A DNA stretch of 64,000 nucleotides from contig JASDRS010000006.1 in the NCBI GenBank assembly GCA_041441915.1, positions 157,391 through 221,390 of the forward strand. The letters run 5' to 3'. Made by a program: the position numbers and the translations under genes. The notes under the pieces were generated by a model, which worked only from the letters and a program-made list of their open reading frames with translations, made no database searches and was not told where the DNA came from. This stretch comes from UBA10365 sp041441915 (GTDB lineage Bacteria; Pseudomonadota; Alphaproteobacteria; Rhodobacterales; Rhodobacteraceae). This document shows, piece after piece, positions 36,458-46,434 of this stretch; positions within the stretch are counted from its first letter, which is position 1, and every line of letters begins with the position of its first letter.

Positions 36458-37309
36458 ATGCCAGAATTGCCTGAGGTTGAAACCGTGATGCGCGGACTGG
36501 CCCCTGTTATGACGGGTCAATTTGTTGCCAGGGCGCAAATTAACCGTCCCGACCTACGCCGGCCCTTTCCAGCGCAAATGTCGCAAAGGCTTACGGGCGC
36601 GCGGGTGCTGGGCCTGTATCGACGTTCAAAATATATTCTGGCTGATCTGTCATCTGGTGAAACTTTGCTGATTCATTTGGGAATGTCGGGGCGCATTTTG
36701 GTTTCTGGAGCAGAAAGCGGCCAATTTTTTTATAACCACCCAATCCCCACAAAACACGATCATGTGGTTTTGGACTTTAAAAATGGCGCGCGACTAACAT
36801 TTAATGATCCTCGTCGTTTTGGCGCGATGGATATGTTTGCAACCCAATCTGCCATGTCACACCCTCTTTTGGCCTCCTTGGGCCCCGAACCTTTGGGGAA
36901 CCACTTTTCCTCTCAAGGCCTTCTTGCAGCCCTAAAGGGCCGCAAGGCGCCGATCAAATCTGCCCTACTTGATCAGAGAATCATAGCCGGCCTAGGTAAT
37001 ATCTATGTGTGCGAGACGCTTTATCGTGCAAAAATTCATCCGCAGACGTTGGCGGGCAATGTTTCTGCAAAGCAAATTTCGGCCCTTGTGCTTATCATCC
37101 GGACGGTTTTGCAAGCCGCCATTGAGGCGGGTGGATCCTCACTGAAAGATTTCCGTCAAGCTTATGGAGGGCTTGGATATTTTCAGCATAGTTTCGATGT
37201 TTATGGGCGCGAAAATGAGCCCTGCCATACTCCCGATTGCCATACAAAAGTCACCCGTATCACACAGGCTGGGCGATCAACCTTCATGTGCCCCACCTGT
37301 CAAAGATGA
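36458..37309 (+). CDS. mutM: Formamidopyrimidine-DNA glycosylase MutM (Fpg)
   Basis: Base-excision repair glycosylase/AP lyase removing 8-oxoguanine and formamidopyrimidines, 283 residues. The N-terminal catalytic Pro2-Glu3 are in [13 protein letters not shown]; Lys is in [10 protein letters not shown]; the helix-two-turn-helix reads [15 protein letters not shown]. The C-terminal zinc finger has Cys pairs in PCHTPDC and CPTC. Length and motifs are normal. It is 57 bases upstream of the enoyl-CoA hydratase gene, with the same orientation. Confidence 0.96.
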   Translation: MPELPEVETVMRGLAPVMTGQFVARAQINRPDLRRPFPAQMSQRLTGARVLGLYRRSKYILADLSSGETLLIHLGMSGRILVSGAESGQFFYNHPIPTKHDHVVLDFKNGARLTFNDPRRFGAMDMFATQSAMSHPLLASLGPEPLGNHFSSQGLLAALKGRKAPIKSALLDQRIIAGLGNIYVCETLYRAKIHPQTLAGNVSAKQISALVLIIRTVLQAAIEAGGSSLKDFRQAYGGLGYFQHSFDVYGRENEPCHTPDCHTKVTRITQAGRSTFMCPTCQR

Positions 37310-37365
37310 CTTGATCCTTGCGCCAGCGCTGGTAGGTAACAACAAAGAGCAAATGGGATGATGCA

Positions 37366-38142
37366 ATGGCATATGAAACGCTGATTGTCGAAATAGAAGA
37401 TTACGTGGAGCTGGTAACTTTAAACCGGCCGGATGCATTGAATGCATTAAACACAACTATGGTGCACGAATTGGCCGAGGCCCTGACCGCCGCTGACAAA
37501 AACGACAAGGTACGCTGCATCGTGATCACGGGCTCTGAAAAGGCTTTTGCTGCGGGCGCTGATGTGAAAGAAATGTCTGAAAAAACCCAAGTTGACGCCT
37601 ATGTCGAAGATCTGTTTGGCGCCGATATTGACACGATCGTACGCGTGCGCAAGCCGATCATTGCGGCTGTTGCGGGCTATGCTTTGGGTGGTGGTTGCGA
37701 ACTGGCAATGATTTGCGACTTTATCATTTGCGCTGATACAGCCAAGTTTGGCCAGCCCGAAATTAACTTGGGTCTTGTGGCGGGCGTCGGCGGTTCGCAA
37801 CGCTTAACGCGCTTTATTGGCAAGTCAAAGTCTATGGACATGCATCTGACTGGCCGTTTCATGGACGCTGCGGAAGCGGAGCGTTCGGGCCTTGTGTCGC
37901 GCGTTGTGCCAGCAAAGAACCTTTTGGTAGAGGTGCACAAAACTGCCATCAAAATTTCCGAAAAATCCTCCCTCACCGCGATGGTGGTGAAAGAGGTGGT
38001 CAACCGTAGTTACGAAACCACCCTGCGTGAAGGTCTTCTTTTTGAACGCCGGATGTTTCATGGATTGTTTGGCACTGAAGATTCAAAAGAGGGAATGGCT
38101 GCGTTTTTGGAAAAGCGTCAGCCACAATTCCGCGATAGATAA
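37366..38142 (+). CDS. Enoyl-CoA hydratase/isomerase family protein
   Basis: Crotonase-fold enzyme of 258 residues hydrating 2-enoyl-CoA in fatty acid or amino acid breakdown. The oxyanion-hole regions are [11 protein letters not shown] and [13 protein letters not shown], the latter holding the first catalytic Glu; the second lies in [19 protein letters not shown]. Both glutamates expected for hydratase activity are present, so it is likely a hydratase rather than only an isomerase. In this order a FadB1/short-chain enoyl-CoA hydratase commonly follows mutM and precedes rpsT, as here. Confidence 0.92.
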   Translation: MAYETLIVEIEDYVELVTLNRPDALNALNTTMVHELAEALTAADKNDKVRCIVITGSEKAFAAGADVKEMSEKTQVDAYVEDLFGADIDTIVRVRKPIIAAVAGYALGGGCELAMICDFIICADTAKFGQPEINLGLVAGVGGSQRLTRFIGKSKSMDMHLTGRFMDAAEAERSGLVSRVVPAKNLLVEVHKTAIKISEKSSLTAMVVKEVVNRSYETTLREGLLFERRMFHGLFGTEDSKEGMAAFLEKRQPQFRDR

Positions 38143-38235
38143 CGAATTCACCCGATTGTCCGTTGACTTAGGGCGGCCTACCTTTTAAAGCGGCACCTTG
38201 AATATATACATAAACCGCAGAACCGGAATTTATTA

Positions 38236-38505
38236 ATGGCAAACACGCCCCAATCTAAAAAACGCGCCCGCCAATCAGAAGCACGTTTTGCAGTAAACAA
38301 AGCGCGCCGCTCGCGCATTCGCACCTTTTTGCGTAAAGTCGAAGAAGCAATTGCTTCTGGTGACCAAGCCGCAGCGTCGAATGCGCTTCGTGAGGCCCAG
38401 CCAGAAATGGCTCGCGGCATTACTAAAGGTGTTTTGCACAAAAACACTGTTGCTCGTAAGATGTCTCGGCTGTCGTCGCGAGTTAAATCTTTAGCAGCGG
38501 CGTAA
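38236..38505 (+). CDS. rpsT: 30S ribosomal protein S20
   Basis: Small-subunit ribosomal protein of 89 residues, highly basic and helical. [34 protein letters not shown] and [17 protein letters not shown] are the standard S20 blocks. It has a terminator-like hairpin about 26 bases downstream and is followed by the long dnaA leader region. Confidence 0.96.
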   Translation: MANTPQSKKRARQSEARFAVNKARRSRIRTFLRKVEEAIASGDQAAASNALREAQPEMARGITKGVLHKNTVARKMSRLSSRVKSLAAA

Positions 38506-38530
38506 TTTAAAGTCAGATGATTTTAAAGCA

Positions 38531-38548
38531 GGCGGCACTTGTGTCGCC
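38531..38548 (+). terminator. Probable rpsT terminator hairpin
   Basis: GGCGGCA, loop CTTG, TGTCGCC: a seven-pair stem (one G-T) followed by CAATATATTTTA. The T-run is broken, so termination strength is uncertain. Confidence 0.5.
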
Positions 38549-38889
38549 CAATATATTTTAAGGGTGTTTAGATCCTAAGTACATCGGTGGCAGAGCCCCA
38601 CTGATCCCAAAAGTGACGCTGGGCAACCCATAAGATCTGTAGAGTTTTATGAGTGGTTTATTTTATTAAAAACTCGTCCTATCAGCGATAAGTTAATTTT
38701 TCTAACCACATGATTTCATTTAAATTATCTAAATCAGCCGTTTTTCCACTTTTTAAGAAGTTCTTAATTTATCTGTGAGCCCTCATAAAAAAACCATCAA
38801 TTTCAGAGATTTAGAGAAATAAGGTGATTCTTATACCTGTCAACAGAGAAGTTTAGTTGCGGATTTAGCGTTGAAATTGCTAAATAGTA

Positions 38890-38911
38890 TAAGTGATTCA
38901 TTTGTCACTTA
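38890..38911. promoter_or_regulatory. Inverted repeat upstream of dnaA, overlapping a GANTC site
   Basis: Perfect seven-base arms TAAGTGA and TCACTTA separated by eight bases, with GATTC inside at 38895-38899. It could be an operator in a methylation-sensitive dnaA promoter, as GANTC sites are in Caulobacter dnaA. The role here is a guess. Confidence 0.4.
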
Positions 38912-39116
38912 TCGTGAGCCGATCGCAATTATTTAGGGGCTGTCACCCTAAAATGTTTTTAGCGGCAAATTGCGTGGATTTTTATTTAGCGGACCCTTTT
39001 AAAAGAAATATATATTTCCTGAAGAATTTGTTTTGCTTGCTGGTTATTTTACGACGTGGAGCGCTTATTGTGTGGGCTGGGTGAAAACCCAAAGAAGAAG
39101 GCGAACGGAGAAAAGA

Positions 39117-40472
39117 ATGACGATCGAAAGTTGGGCAGTTTTGCAAACAGAGCTTTTGCAGCGGGTTGGCAAAAATAATTATACAACTTGGATTGAACCC
39201 CTAAGCCTAACCTCATTGGAAAGTGGTGTGGCTAGATTTGATGTGCCGACGGTGTTTTTCGGTGATTGGGTTTCGCGCAATTTCTCAGATACGATTCGCC
39301 AACTTCTGTCGCAGTCGGGTCATGTGGTGCAGCGGTTAGAATTTAACGTATCGACGCAAAGTAAATCTTCTGAGGTGCGCCGAGTAGTTTCCAAAAAGCC
39401 CCGTGATTCAACCGATGAAGAGGCGCCCAGCGCCCCAAATTCCATACTTGACGCAAGATTTACGTTTGACAGTTTTATTGTGGGCAAGCCCAATGAATTG
39501 GCCCATGCCGCCGCGCGCCGTGTGGCTGAAGGGGGCCCGGTGTCTTTTAATCCGTTGTTTCTGTATGGTGGCGTTGGTTTGGGTAAAACCCATCTGATGC
39601 ATGCGATTGCCCATGAGTTAAGCCAGCGGCGGCCAGAACTGCGGGTACTTTATCTGTCGGCCGAACAATTCATGTATCGCTTCGTACAGGCCTTGCGCGA
39701 ACGCCAAATAATGGATTTTAAAGAGCTTTTTCGCTCGGTTGATGTTTTGATGGTAGACGATGTTCAATTCATCGCTGGCAAAGACAGCACGCAAGAAGAA
39801 TTTTTTCATACATTCAACGCCTTAGTTGATCAAAATAAACAAATCGTCATCTCAGCTGACCGTGCTCCAGGGGAGATTAAGGATCTTGAAGACCGAATTA
39901 AAAGCCGTCTGCAGTGTGGATTGGTGGTTGATTTGCACCCAACAGATTATGAACTGCGGTTGGGTATTTTGCGCCAAAAAGTGGATTACTATCGCCATCA
40001 ATACCAAGGTCTGACCTTGGCTGACGGCGTTCTTGAATTTTTGGCGTATCGCATCACAACCAATGTGCGCGTGCTTGAAGGGGCTTTGACGCGGCTGTTC
40101 GCCTTTGCTAGTCTGGTTGGGCGCGAAATCACACTGGAACTAACCCAAGATTGTTTGGCCGATATTCTGCGTGCGTCAGATCGCAAAGTCACGATCGAAG
40201 AAATCCAACGCAAAGTCTCGGAACATTATAACATTCGCCTCTCGGACATGATCGGACCTAAGCGGTTGCGCAACATCGCCCGCCCGCGCCAAGTTGCAAT
40301 GTATTTGGCAAAGCAACTCACTCCGCGCAGCTTGCCCGAAATTGGGCGCCGCTTTGGTGGCCGCGATCACACCACCATCATGCACGGTGTGCGCAAAATT
40401 GAAGAGCTAATGTCGACAGATTCCCAACTCTCTGACGATCTACAACTTCTTAAGCGTCTACTTCAGGCCTAA
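39117..40472 (+). CDS. dnaA: Chromosomal replication initiator protein DnaA
   Basis: AAA+ initiator ATPase that binds DnaA boxes and opens oriC, 451 residues from ATG 39117 with GGAG nearby; the frame reaches 28 codons further upstream but MTIESWAVLQTEL is the family start. Domain I interacts with helicase; Walker A is GGVGLGKTHLMHAI, Walker B is VLMVDDVQFI, and the domain IV signature is GGRDHTTIMHGVRKI. It lies about 13 kb from the proposed origin, common in alphaproteobacteria, where dnaA and oriC are separated. dnaN follows after 120 bases. Confidence 0.97.
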   Translation: MTIESWAVLQTELLQRVGKNNYTTWIEPLSLTSLESGVARFDVPTVFFGDWVSRNFSDTIRQLLSQSGHVVQRLEFNVSTQSKSSEVRRVVSKKPRDSTDEEAPSAPNSILDARFTFDSFIVGKPNELAHAAARRVAEGGPVSFNPLFLYGGVGLGKTHLMHAIAHELSQRRPELRVLYLSAEQFMYRFVQALRERQIMDFKELFRSVDVLMVDDVQFIAGKDSTQEEFFHTFNALVDQNKQIVISADRAPGEIKDLEDRIKSRLQCGLVVDLHPTDYELRLGILRQKVDYYRHQYQGLTLADGVLEFLAYRITTNVRVLEGALTRLFAFASLVGREITLELTQDCLADILRASDRKVTIEEIQRKVSEHYNIRLSDMIGPKRLRNIARPRQVAMYLAKQLTPRSLPEIGRRFGGRDHTTIMHGVRKIEELMSTDSQLSDDLQLLKRLLQA

Positions 40473-40592
40473 TCCATTGCACAAGGCCTTGACGGGCCGA
40501 TGAAAGCGCCTCAAAAACATAATAAGGCTTGATGAAGACTGTAAAGTGGGCACGCTTTGTTTGCATCCTTAGGTTTGGTAAAGGGAACTGGA

Positions 40593-41711
40593 ATGAAAAT
40601 AAGCATCGAACGGGCAACGCTCCTGAAGGCGATTGGGCAGGCACAATCCGTGGTTGAGCGGCGCAATACCATTCCAATTTTGGCCAATGTCTTGATCGAG
40701 GCCGAAGGCGACAGTATTAGTTTTCGTGCGACTGACCTGGACATAGAAATTGTTGACCGCGCCCCAGCAATGATCGAGCGCCCTGGAGCTACAACGGTAT
40801 CGGCCGTAATGCTGCATGAAATTGTGCGCAAATTGCCGGATGGCTCTTTGGTTAACCTTTCAGAAGACAGTACAGCGGGCCGTTTGACTGTAACCGCGGG
40901 CCGCTCGACCTTTAAACTAGCGACCTTGCCGCGGGAAGATTTTCCTGTGATGGCTACATCTGAATATGTGTCAAATTTCTCGGTTGCGGGACCTGTGCTG
41001 CGTCGGCTGTTTGATAAGGCAAAATTTGCCATCTCAACTGAAGAAACACGCTATTATTTGAACGGTGTTTATATGCATGTGGCATCGGGAGAAGATGGCC
41101 CTGTTTTGCGTTGCGTGGCGACCGATGGTCACCGTTTGGCGCGAATTGATGCTCCCTTGCCTGCGGGGGCACCCGATATGCCGGGCGTGATTGTCCCGCG
41201 CAAAACCGTGAATGAATTGCGCAAGCTTTTGGATGATGACGAAGCGCAAATTGCCGTCTCTGTGTCAGAAACTAAAGTGCGTTTTGCAACGCCTGTTTTG
41301 ACCATGACGTCAAAAGTTATTGACGGCACATTCCCTGATTACACCCGTGTGATTCCAGCCGGCAATACCAAACGCCTGGAAGTTGACGCGTCAGAATTCG
41401 CCAAAGCGGTGGATCGTGTGGCCACAGTGTCATCGGAAAAATCACGAGCGGTTAAATTGTCGCTTGATGAAGATCGTTTAGTTCTGTCGGTTAATTCACC
41501 CGATACAGGCGCCGCAGAAGAAGAGTTGGCCGTGGCCTATAGTGATGAGCGTTTAGAAATTGGCTTTAACGCCAAATATCTTCTGGAAATCGCCAGTCAA
41601 GTTGACCGCGAAAATGCCGTATTCATGTTTAACTCCGCAGGGGATCCAACCTTGATGCGTGAAGGCAATGACCCGTCTGCTGTCTATGTCGTTATGCCGA
41701 TGCGCGTTTGA
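40593..41711 (+). CDS. dnaN: DNA polymerase III beta sliding clamp
   Basis: Processivity clamp, 372 residues, from ATG 40593 (AAAGGGAACTGG before it). MKISIERATLLKAIGQAQSVVERRNTIPILANV is too long to miss as the family start and the end VYVVMPMRV is the conserved C-terminus. The frame extends upstream to 40557 without family likeness. Part of dnaA-dnaN-recF. Confidence 0.97.
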   Translation: MKISIERATLLKAIGQAQSVVERRNTIPILANVLIEAEGDSISFRATDLDIEIVDRAPAMIERPGATTVSAVMLHEIVRKLPDGSLVNLSEDSTAGRLTVTAGRSTFKLATLPREDFPVMATSEYVSNFSVAGPVLRRLFDKAKFAISTEETRYYLNGVYMHVASGEDGPVLRCVATDGHRLARIDAPLPAGAPDMPGVIVPRKTVNELRKLLDDDEAQIAVSVSETKVRFATPVLTMTSKVIDGTFPDYTRVIPAGNTKRLEVDASEFAKAVDRVATVSSEKSRAVKLSLDEDRLVLSVNSPDTGAAEEELAVAYSDERLEIGFNAKYLLEIASQVDRENAVFMFNSAGDPTLMREGNDPSAVYVVMPMRV

Positions 41712-41754
41712 GCCAAACCTGGAGTTTGCTCTGTTTTAAGAAAGTGGGGCAGGC

Positions 41755-42864
41755 GTGTCTGGTCTTGCGATAAAATCTTTAATTCTTTCGCATTTTCGTA
41801 GTCACCTAGCTGCAAAAATTGATTTTTCACATGGGCCTGTGGCGCTTTTTGGTGGAAACGGTGTGGGCAAGACTAATATACTGGAAGCTATTTCTCTTCT
41901 GTCGCCTGGCCGTGGATTGCGCCGATCTGCACTTGATGAAATGGCACGCAAGCCTGAAAGTTTGGGTTGGAAAATTTCAGCTAACCTTCAAGGTCTTAGC
42001 CAAAAGCATGTGATTGAAACTTGGTATCAAGTGGGGTCTAGCCGCCAGGTGAGACTTGATGAAAAAGTCGTCACACAATCAAGCCTGGCGCGGGTAGCGC
42101 GGGTGGTGTGGCTCGTGCCCGCGATGGATCGGCTTTGGATTGAATCTGCCGAAGGGCGACGACGCTTTCTTGATCGCCTTACCCTTAGCTTCCTGCCTGA
42201 TCATGCTGTGGCGGTATTGGCGTATGAAAAGGCCATGCGCGATCGTAATCGCTTGCTCAAAGATCAGGCTCAGGATGCCCATTGGTACGGAGTTTTAGAA
42301 CAGAAAATGGCATCATCAGGCCAGATCATCATGCAAAATCGCCGTCAAACATTGGAGCGTTTGCAGGCGGCACAAGCCGAAACGCAAACTGCCTTTCCCG
42401 CTGCCCTGATCACCCTAAAAACCACAGACGCGGCCCAAATCATTTCTGATTCTGATTTTGTTTTGGCTTTGGCTGATGGGCGCAAACGTGATCTGGCTGC
42501 TGGGCGCACGTTAAGCGGGCCGCACCGCATTGATATGGAAGCCCTTTATCAAGAAAAATCGATGCCTGCCGACCAATGCTCGACAGGCGAACAAAAAGCT
42601 CTTTTGGTGTCGTTGGTTTTAGCCAACGCGCGTGCACTTTTAGCTGATATAGGCATGGCCCCAATTTTGCTCCTGGATGAGGTGGCGGCTCACCTGGACA
42701 AAGATCGTCGTGCCGCCTTTTATGATGAGCTCTGCGCGCTTGGATCCCAAGCCATGATGACGGGAACTGGCCCTGAACTGTTCGACGAGCTAAAAGGCCG
42801 CGCGCAAATGATGCTGATTGGCGACAAACAAGGCGTATCAACAATTGAAACTCTGCCCAATTAG
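41755..42864 (+). CDS. recF: DNA replication and repair protein RecF
   Basis: SMC-like ATPase of 369 residues used in RecA loading at gaps. Walker A is GGNGVGKTNILEAI, the signature is STGEQKALLVSLVLANA and Walker B is PILLLDEVAAHLD. The start is GTG at 41755. In most genomes with this order gyrB follows; here a glutaryl-CoA dehydrogenase gene follows after 39 bases, so the dnaA-dnaN-recF-gyrB cluster is broken. Confidence 0.95.
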   Translation: MSGLAIKSLILSHFRSHLAAKIDFSHGPVALFGGNGVGKTNILEAISLLSPGRGLRRSALDEMARKPESLGWKISANLQGLSQKHVIETWYQVGSSRQVRLDEKVVTQSSLARVARVVWLVPAMDRLWIESAEGRRRFLDRLTLSFLPDHAVAVLAYEKAMRDRNRLLKDQAQDAHWYGVLEQKMASSGQIIMQNRRQTLERLQAAQAETQTAFPAALITLKTTDAAQIISDSDFVLALADGRKRDLAAGRTLSGPHRIDMEALYQEKSMPADQCSTGEQKALLVSLVLANARALLADIGMAPILLLDEVAAHLDKDRRAAFYDELCALGSQAMMTGTGPELFDELKGRAQMMLIGDKQGVSTIETLPN

Positions 42865-42903
42865 TGATCCTTTGGGCTAAATTATATAAAGATTAGGTCT
42901 ATC

Positions 42904-44112
42904 ATGCCACTTAAAGCAAAAGACTCTCCGGATCTTACACGGTTTAATTGGGAAGATCCTTTCCGCTTGAACGATCAGTTGAGTGAAGAAGAGCGCATGT
43001 TGCGCGATGCGGCCCAAGCCTATGCATCTGAAAAACTGCAACCCCGCGTGATTCAGGCCTACCGCGATGAAACTAGCGATCCAGCTATTTTCGCTGAAAT
43101 GGGTGAGATGGGCCTATTGGGCTTGACCATTCCCGAAGAATATGGCGGACTTGGGGCGTCTTATGTGGCTTATGGATTGGTGGCTCGCGAAATTGAACGG
43201 GTAGATAGTGGCTATCGATCGATGATGTCGGTTCAATCAAGCTTGGTGATGTATCCGATCTATGCGTATGGGTCTGAAGCACAGCGGCGTAAATTTTTAC
43301 TTAAACTCTCTACAGGCGAATGGATTGGCTGTTTTGGCCTGACCGAACCTGATGCTGGGTCTGACCCTTCTGGTATGAAAACCACTGCCACAAAAACCGA
43401 GGGTGGCTACGTGCTTAATGGTGCAAAAACGTGGATTTCTAACGCACCTTTTGCCGATGTTTTTGTGGTTTGGGCAAAGTCTAAATCGCATGGTGGCAAA
43501 ATTCGCGGCTTTGTGCTTGAAAAGGGTCTGAAGGGCCTGTCTGCGCCTAAAATCGGAGGCAAGCTGTCGTTGCGCGCCTCGGTTACGGGAGAGATTGTGA
43601 TGAAAGATGTCGAAGTAGGTGAGGATTCACTTTTACCAAATGTCGAAGGTCTGAAGGGCCCCTTTGGCTGCCTAAACCGAGCGCGCTATGGCATTGCTTG
43701 GGGTGTTATGGGCGCTGCCGAGGCTTGTTTTCATGCGGCGCGCAAATATGGGCTTAATCGTAAACAATTTGGCAAGCCTTTGGCGCAAACGCAGCTTTAT
43801 CAGCTGAAACTCGCCAATATGATGACCGACATCAGTTTTGGATTGCAGGCCACCTTGCAGGTAGGTCGCTTGATGGACGAAGCCAATGCCGCCTCTGAAA
43901 TGATATCTATGATCAAACGCAACAACTGTGGCAAGGCGCTTGATGTCGCAAGGTTTGCGCGCGATATGCATGGAGGAAACGGAATTCAAGAAGATTACCA
44001 AATCATGCGACATATGATGAATCTTGAAACGGTAAATACCTATGAAGGCACTCATGATATACATGCCCTGATTTTAGGCCGTGCCATCACGGGCCTCCAG
44101 GCATTTTTCTAA
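42904..44112 (+). CDS. gcdH: Glutaryl-CoA dehydrogenase
   Basis: FAD acyl-CoA dehydrogenase of 402 residues oxidising and decarboxylating glutaryl-CoA to crotonyl-CoA in lysine and tryptophan degradation. The family-specific segments are [33 protein letters not shown] and [21 protein letters not shown]. The catalytic base Glu lies in [17 protein letters not shown]. These blocks mark glutaryl-CoA dehydrogenase rather than short- or medium-chain acyl-CoA dehydrogenases. ETF genes are not in the window. It precedes an oxoacid dehydrogenase E1 by 12 bases in the same orientation. Confidence 0.93.
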   Translation: MPLKAKDSPDLTRFNWEDPFRLNDQLSEEERMLRDAAQAYASEKLQPRVIQAYRDETSDPAIFAEMGEMGLLGLTIPEEYGGLGASYVAYGLVAREIERVDSGYRSMMSVQSSLVMYPIYAYGSEAQRRKFLLKLSTGEWIGCFGLTEPDAGSDPSGMKTTATKTEGGYVLNGAKTWISNAPFADVFVVWAKSKSHGGKIRGFVLEKGLKGLSAPKIGGKLSLRASVTGEIVMKDVEVGEDSLLPNVEGLKGPFGCLNRARYGIAWGVMGAAEACFHAARKYGLNRKQFGKPLAQTQLYQLKLANMMTDISFGLQATLQVGRLMDEANAASEMISMIKRNNCGKALDVARFARDMHGGNGIQEDYQIMRHMMNLETVNTYEGTHDIHALILGRAITGLQAFF

Positions 44113-44124
44113 TAAAGGCTGTTT

Positions 44125-46314
44125 ATGGACCGGGCTGATATCGTGCATGCCAATTTTCTGTCGCGCTTGGGCGCTGGAGATTTGCCGCAAGGCCAATCTC
44201 CTAAAGGGGCACTTGGCGCTGATGTTGCGCGCACCATTTACCGCGCTGCCTGTACCAGCCGAGCTTTAGATATGACTAGCCGGAAAATGCAGCGTGAAGG
44301 GCAGGGATTTTATACCATCGGCTCGTCTGGGCACGAAGCAATGGCCGGTGTGGCTATGTCTTTGCATCCTACTGACATGGCTTTTTTGCATTACCGCGAT
44401 GCGGCCTTTCAGTTGGTGCGCGCAGGGCAGGTAGGTCACGAAGCGCCTGAATGGGACATTCTGTTGTCTTTTGCCGCCAGCGCTGAAGATCCGATTTCGG
44501 GCGGGCGGCATAAGGTGCTGGGATCACGCCCTCTGATGATACCACCGCAAACCTCTACCATTGCCAGTCATTTACCCAAGGCGGTTGGCGCAGCTTACTC
44601 GATTTCTGCGGCACGCCGCCATGCGCCTGAATATCAGATGATGCCAGATGATGCAGTGGTGATGGTGTCTTTCGGCGATGCCTCTGCTAATCACTCCACG
44701 GCGCAGGGAGCCTTTAATGCGGCGGCTTGGACGTCCTATCAAAACATCCCACTGCCGCTCATATTTGTCTGCGAAGATAACGGTATTGGCATTTCGACTA
44801 AAACGCCCTCAGGTTGGATCAAGGATAACTATATGAACCGCCCCGGTCTGACTTATTTTGAGGCCGATGGTTTGGATATGTTTGCCACCTATGAAACCGC
44901 TAAAGCGGCAGCTGACTTTGCTCGCAGCCACAAAAAACCGGTGTTTTTACATTTGCATACGCTGCGGCTTTATGGCCATGCGGGGTCTGATGTACCTACC
45001 ACCTACCTGCCCAAAGCCGAGGTCGAGGCCCAAGAGGCCAATGACCCTTTGCTGCATATGGTGCGCCAATTAAATGAAAGTGGCGCGCAAAGCGTGCCGC
45101 AATCTTTGGCGCTTTATCAAGAGATTGGCGCGCATGTTTTGGCGCTCTCTCGAAAAGCCGTCACCCGCCCCCGCTTGAAAACCGCAGCCGAGGTCATGCA
45201 ATCGATTATCCCGCCTGCACGGAAGAACCGCGCGGCTAACGGCCCTACCGCTGAGCAGCGCGTCGCCATCTTTGGCCCGGACTTTGATCAAATAGATCAG
45301 CCGCAGCCGATGTCAAAACTTTTGAACTGGGCCATGACTGATCTGATGTTGACATATCAGGATATTGTCATGATGGGTGAAGATATTGGCAAAAAAGGGG
45401 GTGTCTATGGCGTGACGCAAAAGCTGCAGGTTCGCTTTGGTGCCGACCGTATAATTGACACATTGCTTGATGAACAATCGATTTTAGGCTTGGCCATAGG
45501 AATGGCGCACAATGGCTTTGTGTCGATGCCCGAAATTCAGTTTCTTGCCTATTATCACAATGCCGAAGACCAAATTCGCGGTGAGGCGGCGACCCTGTCA
45601 TTCTTCTCACAAGGAACATTCACTAATCCGATGGTGCTGCGCATCGCGGGACTCGGCTATCAAAAAGGCTTTGGCGGGCATTTTCATAACGATAATGCGT
45701 TGGCCGCCCTGCGGGATATTCCGGGCGTGATCGTGGCCTGCCCGTCAAACGGTAGAGACGCGGTTCTGATGCTACGCGAAGCCGTAAGGCTAGCCCGTGA
45801 CGAACAGCGCGTGGTTTTGTTTGTTGAGCCCATCAGCCTCTACCCCATGCGCGATTTACATGACGCAAAAGATGGTGGCTGGATGCATGTTTACCCCAAG
45901 CCTGATCAATATTTGCCGTTTGGCGAAGTAGGCATCACGGGGCATGGTGCCGATCTGGCAATTGTGACCTTTGGCAATGGTGCCTACTTATCAGCTCAAG
46001 CCGCAGCCGGCCTAAAGGCCCAAGGAGTTCAGTGCCGCGTGATTGATCTGCGCTGGTTAATGCCTTTGCCAGAATCCAGCCTTCTTGATGCGCTGGTAGG
46101 GTCTAAAAACATTCTTATCGTTGATGAAACCCGCCGTTCGGGTGGTGTAGCAGAATCGCTTATGGCCCTTTTTTCTGAAAATACTAACCGCCCCTTTGCT
46201 CGTCTAAGTGCGCAAGACAGCTTTATTGCCACCGGGCCATCATATGGGATGACCATGCCCTCGGCTCCCGATATTGTTGTAGCGGCTTTAGAATTACTTG
46301 GCAAAGTACGGTGA
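44125..46314 (+). CDS. Fused alpha-beta E1 subunit of a branched-chain-type 2-oxoacid dehydrogenase
   Basis: Thiamine pyrophosphate-dependent protein of 729 residues with alpha and beta E1 domains in one chain. The alpha part (about 1-345) has a TPP-binding GDASANHSTAQGAFNAAAWTS and CEDNGIGIST. The beta part (about 385-729) has MGEDIGKKGGVYGVT, DTLLDEQSILGLAIG and FVEPISLYPMRDL. Closest families are 2-oxoisovalerate and acetoin/pyruvate E1 enzymes; fused forms occur in alphaproteobacteria and Bacteroidetes. No E2 or E3 genes are adjacent, so the complex partner and the exact oxoacid are unknown. The 12-base gap after gcdH suggests joint transcription, linking it to amino-acid breakdown. Confidence 0.82.
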   Translation: MDRADIVHANFLSRLGAGDLPQGQSPKGALGADVARTIYRAACTSRALDMTSRKMQREGQGFYTIGSSGHEAMAGVAMSLHPTDMAFLHYRDAAFQLVRAGQVGHEAPEWDILLSFAASAEDPISGGRHKVLGSRPLMIPPQTSTIASHLPKAVGAAYSISAARRHAPEYQMMPDDAVVMVSFGDASANHSTAQGAFNAAAWTSYQNIPLPLIFVCEDNGIGISTKTPSGWIKDNYMNRPGLTYFEADGLDMFATYETAKAAADFARSHKKPVFLHLHTLRLYGHAGSDVPTTYLPKAEVEAQEANDPLLHMVRQLNESGAQSVPQSLALYQEIGAHVLALSRKAVTRPRLKTAAEVMQSIIPPARKNRAANGPTAEQRVAIFGPDFDQIDQPQPMSKLLNWAMTDLMLTYQDIVMMGEDIGKKGGVYGVTQKLQVRFGADRIIDTLLDEQSILGLAIGMAHNGFVSMPEIQFLAYYHNAEDQIRGEAATLSFFSQGTFTNPMVLRIAGLGYQKGFGGHFHNDNALAALRDIPGVIVACPSNGRDAVLMLREAVRLARDEQRVVLFVEPISLYPMRDLHDAKDGGWMHVYPKPDQYLPFGEVGITGHGADLAIVTFGNGAYLSAQAAAGLKAQGVQCRVIDLRWLMPLPESSLLDALVGSKNILIVDETRRSGGVAESLMALFSENTNRPFARLSAQDSFIATGPSYGMTMPSAPDIVVAALELLGKVR

Positions 46315-46434
46315 TTGTCCAAAACGGCCATTTACCGCCATTTTGCACCATAGCTGCCGCACCATCTTTCCCTTGGCCTCTATTTGCTTTATGGACAGAC
46401 GAAATACCTTGACGCTTTTTAAAAGGCCCGCCGT

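Larger units (their letters stand above)
38506..39116. other. AT-rich dnaA upstream region
   Basis: About 610 bases without a supported gene. It starts with the rpsT terminator. GANTC sites (possible CcrM methylation) lie at 38826-38830 and 38895-38899, and an inverted repeat TAAGTGA / TCACTTA spans 38890-38911. I found no exact TTATNCACA box, only loose matches such as TTTTCCACT near 38742, so I read it as the dnaA promoter and leader, not as the origin. Confidence 0.6.

Noticed and set aside
38506..39116. Possible oriC next to dnaA
   Set aside because: No exact TTATNCACA box, only loose matches; the hemJ-maf gap has three exact boxes and better context.
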